Positions 53,001-59,000 of a DNA stretch of 64,000 nt are shown here, piece by piece. The position numbers and the translations under genes are program-made. The stretch's first letter is position 1. Each line of letters starts with the position of its first letter. Location of the stretch: positions 1 to 64,000 of the forward strand of contig JASANE010018686.1 of the NCBI GenBank assembly GCA_030248225.1, given 5' to 3'. The notes beneath the pieces were generated by a model that was given only the letters and a program-made list of their open reading frames with translations, made no database searches and was not told the DNA's origin. The DNA comes from Trileptium ribeirensis. Lineage: Eukaryota > Nematoda > Enoplea > Enoplida > Thoracostomopsidae.

Positions 53001-56000
53001 GATTGTCGAATGGTTAATAATGTACTGTGCTTTGCTGCTCATCGACACAGATTTCTGAAGAGTGATTTCTCCGAAAATTTTGGGTATTTTTTAAGTTTAA
53101 ATGTTTCCTGGCTATTTGCTACAAAAAAGAGTCTTGTTCATTTAATAACGATGCGTTCGTAGCTTCATTTTTGCATCTCGATAAGCGTTTTTGAAAGATT
53201 TTGCGAAAAGGATATCCTCATAATCAAAATGATTGTATCATAATATGTGCATAATTGGATTCGAATTCGTTGAATTAGGTCTCCGAATTCCCAACTACCA
53301 TGAAATTTGTACTTCTTTGATAAAAAACAAGAATCAAAAAGGCAAGACCAGATCCGAATCTCAACGTCTAGCTGTAATATATTTGCCATTATGTTACCCG
53401 CCACAAGACATAATTCTGAAACGAGTATAAATTCGTTTCGACCGCCACCGTCGCAACTTTCAGCTTGCACATAACCAAAAGCAGTAACAAGCACAACATG
53501 GGACTGTATTGTGGTAAATAGTATATTGAGTTTTCATTTTCTGTAAAGCTGTGGCTTTGACGCAAAAATTAAGTACATATTTAGGCAGTACAGGCCCAAC
53601 GTAGTTCGTAATACATTACGGTATTTAATAACATACATAACTCAACCATTAATATTATTTAGCAGTGTTAGATTTAATATTATCATTGTTGTAGAAATGA
53701 AAGCTAGCGAAGCTACGCAGTCAATCAACGAAACTATTGTTCAACAATGGATAGTCAACAGCATTGCACAGTACGACGCTGACCGTACTGGCATGGCTGA
53801 TTTCGCTCTAGAGTATTCAGGTTAGATTTAGACCATTTTTGATTGGAATATTATTTTCGCGTATAGCTCCGAAATTTCTGTCTTCGATTTCGAAATATTA
53901 CGTTATATATTTTTATAGTGTTTCTTCTATATATTTAACTTGTTAAAGCAGCATTCCGTAAGTTTTAGGTTGAGACGTTGAAAACGTTATGTAAGTTATT
54001 TCTGCAATAGAATCAATTCTAGTTGATTAAATTTCTGGTGAATGCTTCTACATCACTTAGTTTTGTACTAGCTTTCGTTTACAACACTGCTTTACACATC
54101 TTACAGAACAGTACTCGTCAGTATTATACCTTACTGCATGAGCGTAGCTAGAAAAAAATTTCGGGGGGGGGGGGGGAATGGCCTGACTCAGGCCGAGATC
54201 TTATGTGGCTTCGTTCCTCCCGGTCGGTGTGTTTTTGGCCCGCATGACCGAATTTTAGATTTTTAAGGTGAAAAAACAATTTCCAAGCTTCTCCGGCAGG
54301 AAATGTGCGGTCCAGCTGAGAAAGTTGGATAACCATTGGTAATTTTTAAGGTCAAAAAAAATTTTTTGAGGGGGGAATTCCCTCCTCTCTGACTACACCT
54401 CTGCCTTACTGTGTTATTGTGTCTCAGATGAGTGGCCTGGCCATGATTTCGAAAATACTAAAATTAATAATTAATAGTGCTTAGATAGAATTGCGAGCAG
54501 TTTGGAGCGAGCGATTGTCAGTTTTTGCAAGCAGTGTAGTTCAAAAAATTTTGACTTATTTATATAAATTTGTTCTGTTCGCTGGCAACATAGTCATAGC
54601 TAGTCTATCTGTATTGAGTTGGGTCTGTTCCCTTTAGCAGATTTAAAAAGCGGCCTCAACATTTACAATTTAAAACGATATTTCAAGGGACTGGCATATA
54701 TACCTGTATCATCAGTCTAGCCATTTTCAGTGGTAGTGCAACCTAATAATTTCTTATAAATGTGATTCTATCAATATAATATATATAATGGCTGATTTGC
54801 TGTCGAATAACTGTCAATGCATATAAAAGTGTTAGCTTTCTATCATATTTGGCTCATTCACTTTTAACTCTGGTAGATCTTGTAGCGCAATTTTTTGTAT
54901 TTACCGCAGATACTTATTCTAGGCGGAAGTATAATCAGTACACGGTGTTCTAAAACGTACTCAGCTTACAGTCGTTATCAAAGTTGGTTGGGTATGAAGC
55001 TATGGCCATTAGACTATAGTCCAAGAACTGTCATTAAGGTGAGCTATATCATGGTTATTAACATTTTTTAACTACGAAATCAATGCTTTCTTTTTTATTA
55101 TTTCTGTGAATTGCGATTCTTGCCGCGGCATAAAAAAGTTTTATCCACACTAAGACCAAAAGTAATGCCGTGTCACCGACGCCAACGACAGATCTCGAAT
55201 AGTACCACTCATTTTGATTTGCACGAACACATTAGCCAGTGGCTCGATGAATTGGATTTAGATACTTCTATCATGCTTGGACAATGAGTCTTTGTGTAAT
55301 GATATCGCATTTTTCCAGTGACAAAACGTGTCAAACTCAAGCATCCAAATAAATTAATGCTATAATAAGAGCATGGGCAATAATTATAAATTTGAATAAT
55401 AGGCAATAATTTTATAAATGAATTTTTATACAAAGTAATGTTTACTGATATAAAGGGATTTGTTATCAGTTATCCAATGGGTTTAGGTGACTATAATGTT
55501 TGGTTGAAATTGTTGCAACTTTGTATGGACACAGAATATTTGGTAGATTGTGTTACCATCATCAGAGAGCTCGATTTCATTCATTCCATGCAATAACTAC
55601 TTTATACTTTGTGTTGTGTTTCCCTTCAGTGCGATAAGGCATTTTTAGTGTAGTGCGGTATTTTAGCGCAATTATTTTTAGCACTAATCATTTATATTAT
55701 CATCAATGTCTATCAAGTAGTGGGCTGAAATAGTATTATAAATCAGGCCTCCAAAAATATAACTATTGTCTATTTCACGATAAACGTGACAGTGTTACAC
55801 TTCTTTTGACCGCCAACTTTTTTTGCAAACCGGTGGAGCTTATGTTTGTGAGCTGAGAAGTTTTGAAGACACATCGCTGTTTGGTTTCGTGGTGCACGTT
55901 GAATAATTTCGGGTCAATTCCAGTAGAATTTTTCCTCTAATCATACAGAACTTATTATTGATAATCTAATAACAACCTAGGCGGTAACATTCAAAATTTA

Positions 56001-59000
56001 TTAAATCACAAAAATATATTTTTAACAAAGAATTTTTACTTCGTAGAGCCCTGGTGCTTTCTGAATTGGCTGCTTTCGACGTTAGTACCATAACATTTAA
56101 TTGTATCCAGCTACCCAGCTTCTATAGGAAAATCTATAGCTCCAATTAGCCATCAACGTACAGCTAATTATTGAAAAAATGCCAAAATTACGCAATTCAG
56201 TTGCCCTAGTTAAACATTTTATCCGCCCGTGCAACACCTCACAGGAGTACCAAAGCGCCTAACATACTTTTAAAACAACAAAACCATCATGTTCAATTGG
56301 TAAAATAACCATATATGCCCATTATTCGCCCTCAAAAGGTGACAAGCTCATTAATACTTCTGTTAATTGGAACTTAATCATAAGACCATATTTCGGTTAC
56401 GGCAAAAATCGAACTTCCGGCTCCGGCTAATTATGGTTCCGGTTATTCACTGATATATCGAATATAATCTCATACATATATAACTGATATTTTTCTGATT
56501 TAGGTTCCGGCTACTCACTGATGTATATACGAAGTTTTGGTTCCTCTTACTATGCAAGAGTAAACTTAAGAGGCGCCTTTAGCCATCCTCTTTTGACATT
56601 ATATACAAAATGTTGTTAGGGAACAAAACTCGGATTTCAATAGCCGTAGCTGATTTCGACATTTTTCTGTTCCATAACGCCATTAACACTTTAACTCCAT
56701 GTACTTTAACACCAGTGTGCCCCCAAACATTTTCAAAATATAATATATTAAATATGAAATGGACTAATCTGTTCATTAATGCGAAAATGAAATTTGTGTT
56801 CAGTGAACAAGTGAATGGCAATCGCTTTTGTCAAACGGGAATGGTAAGGGCGCAGCTTAAGTTTACTCATGCACTATATACAATACTCCCCAGAAATGAA
56901 TGTTATCTTTCGAACGAGCGAACATCGAACAAAAATAGAAAATAAACATAAATATAAAATAAATATTAATATAAACAAAATTTATTTATTTTCGAACAAC
57001 CCTCGAATATTTTTCGAATAAACTTCAAACAAATTAAAAAAGTTCTCTAAAATTTCTAAGTCGTATCGAACAAATTTTTGATTTTATCGAACAAACTTCG
57101 AGCGAACATTCAACGAATGGCACTCATTTCAGGTGAGTACTATATATTTTATCCACCCCTTTTCGCCAATGTGAAATTTAGCAATATTTGCCGGTAAAAC
57201 TTGGATATACTTAGGCAATCAGTAATAACTCGTTGAAAAAGGAATCGGAACTAGATTTACGCATTGAGACGTTAGGATTTTAGACGAAATCAAGTTGGGT
57301 ACAAACTGGTTTGTCCCTGAGCGTATACCCTGAAAAAAGAGATATAGCCGGAGCTACGCTCTGACCTTCAAAAAATTATCTTTTATAAAGAAGTCGCTTT
57401 TCGTCGCAAAATTTGACCAAGCGATAATAACCTCCTCTAAATGTTGACGCGGGTAGAGACACGGTGTGTAAGAGCGTAGCGAGAAATTAAGGTGCCATTG
57501 CAATGTGCAAGATGCCTCGTTTTAGTAAATGTGACCCAAGAAGTAGTCCTGCTAAAATATTTTGTGCTCCAAGTTACATTGGGATTTCCAAAATTCAAGT
57601 TATAGTCATGTTCATAATTTTCCCTGAATTAACCTCTGCCTTCTCAAATCTGTGTATAAACAGATATAGCAAGGTTTGTTGAGTGTCCAATTCCCCACGC
57701 TTGGAAGTGTGAATTTTATGTGCAAATTTTATTATTATTTTGATAGATAAAATTTTGATAAATTTTACCAGCGTTAGGCTAACCAATTTTACAGGGACCT
57801 CGTAGATGGCTTAGAATCTCCAACTCGTGTACCTTTTTGGATCGCAGGGTTTTACGAGTGGGTCATTTCACGAAACCATGTCATTTTAGTCGGGGGGGGC
57901 TACATCGGCACTTTTTGGCCCATACCACCAGTCTTTTGTAAGGAAATTTAATGTCGCTGTGAGATGTAGTAATAGCATATCCGACGATCATAACGAGGTA
58001 TGGTGGACCTCTGTACCCCAAACATAGCAGGAGCCAGAGGCCCTCAACCCGGGTTGGTCAAATGAAGCCAAAAACACATGTCCTAATATAAACGTTCGCC
58101 GTATCGCTAGCACGTGATACATATATGTGTTTTTCATTTCACTGTGATCCATTGGTATTTGCTAATTTTTCCGGAAAAACTTGGGAGTAAGCATCGACAC
58201 TGAAGCTGACGTCAAGGTTCCGAAAATTTTTTTCGTGACATGTAGCCCCCCCCGACCAAGGTCAAATCTGGCAGCTTTCAGACGCTGGTAAATAACGTAA
58301 AAGTGCACTAGCGCCAAAAATGCTATATAACGGTAATCGCAATCAGTACAGGTGTTATTGAAAAAAAAAGAATATCAGCGTCTGTCCATGTGTTATTTCA
58401 TTATGAGGTCGAAGGTCATAAAATGCCAAAAATGGGGTATGCAAAATGTAGCCCCCCCGACCTGACCAAACTTAAATTTAAAAAAGCCAAATTTAGCATA
58501 CAGTCTTACAATAGGCCGGATATAAACATAGTAAAGCCCCACTAGAATCGACCCATCTATTAAAAATTTTTAATGAAAATGTTGCCCCCCCCCCCCGACC
58601 TGGCGTGTAGCCCCCCCCCCCCGACCGCATGTATAATAAAAGTAATCGAAGGTCGCAAGAATCATATTAGTATATAAGTTCATCATCATTGCACTATGAT
58701 ATGGGGCCGTGCTGTTAACTGGGCAGCTAGGAAACCCTTCTGCCTGCCCGCACATCTATTACACGCATTGTCCTTGGTATCATCACTTAAATGTAAACTG
58801 GTCATAGATCTATTGTATTTGTTTTACACCAGCTTACATCTAGAATGTATAGAAGTAGCTAAAGTTTGGCGCGTTGCATGTTGTAGGAAGCTGTAGCCCC
58901 CCCACGACCTGAGGTGTAGCCCCCCCGACCTGAGGTGTAGCACCCCCCGATCTGAGGTGTAGCCCCCCCCGACCTGAGGTGTAGCCCCCGACTCAACATA

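Noticed and set aside
56610..56945. 111-codon + strand open frame
   Set aside because: No recognisable domain, lies in a SUN intron, ends in an AT-rich repeat; probably chance.
55039..58760. AVNWAAR at about 58,712 as the CWAF part of the SUN domain
   Set aside because: The true CWAF exon is at 60,598-60,765 with full flanking similarity and correct phase.
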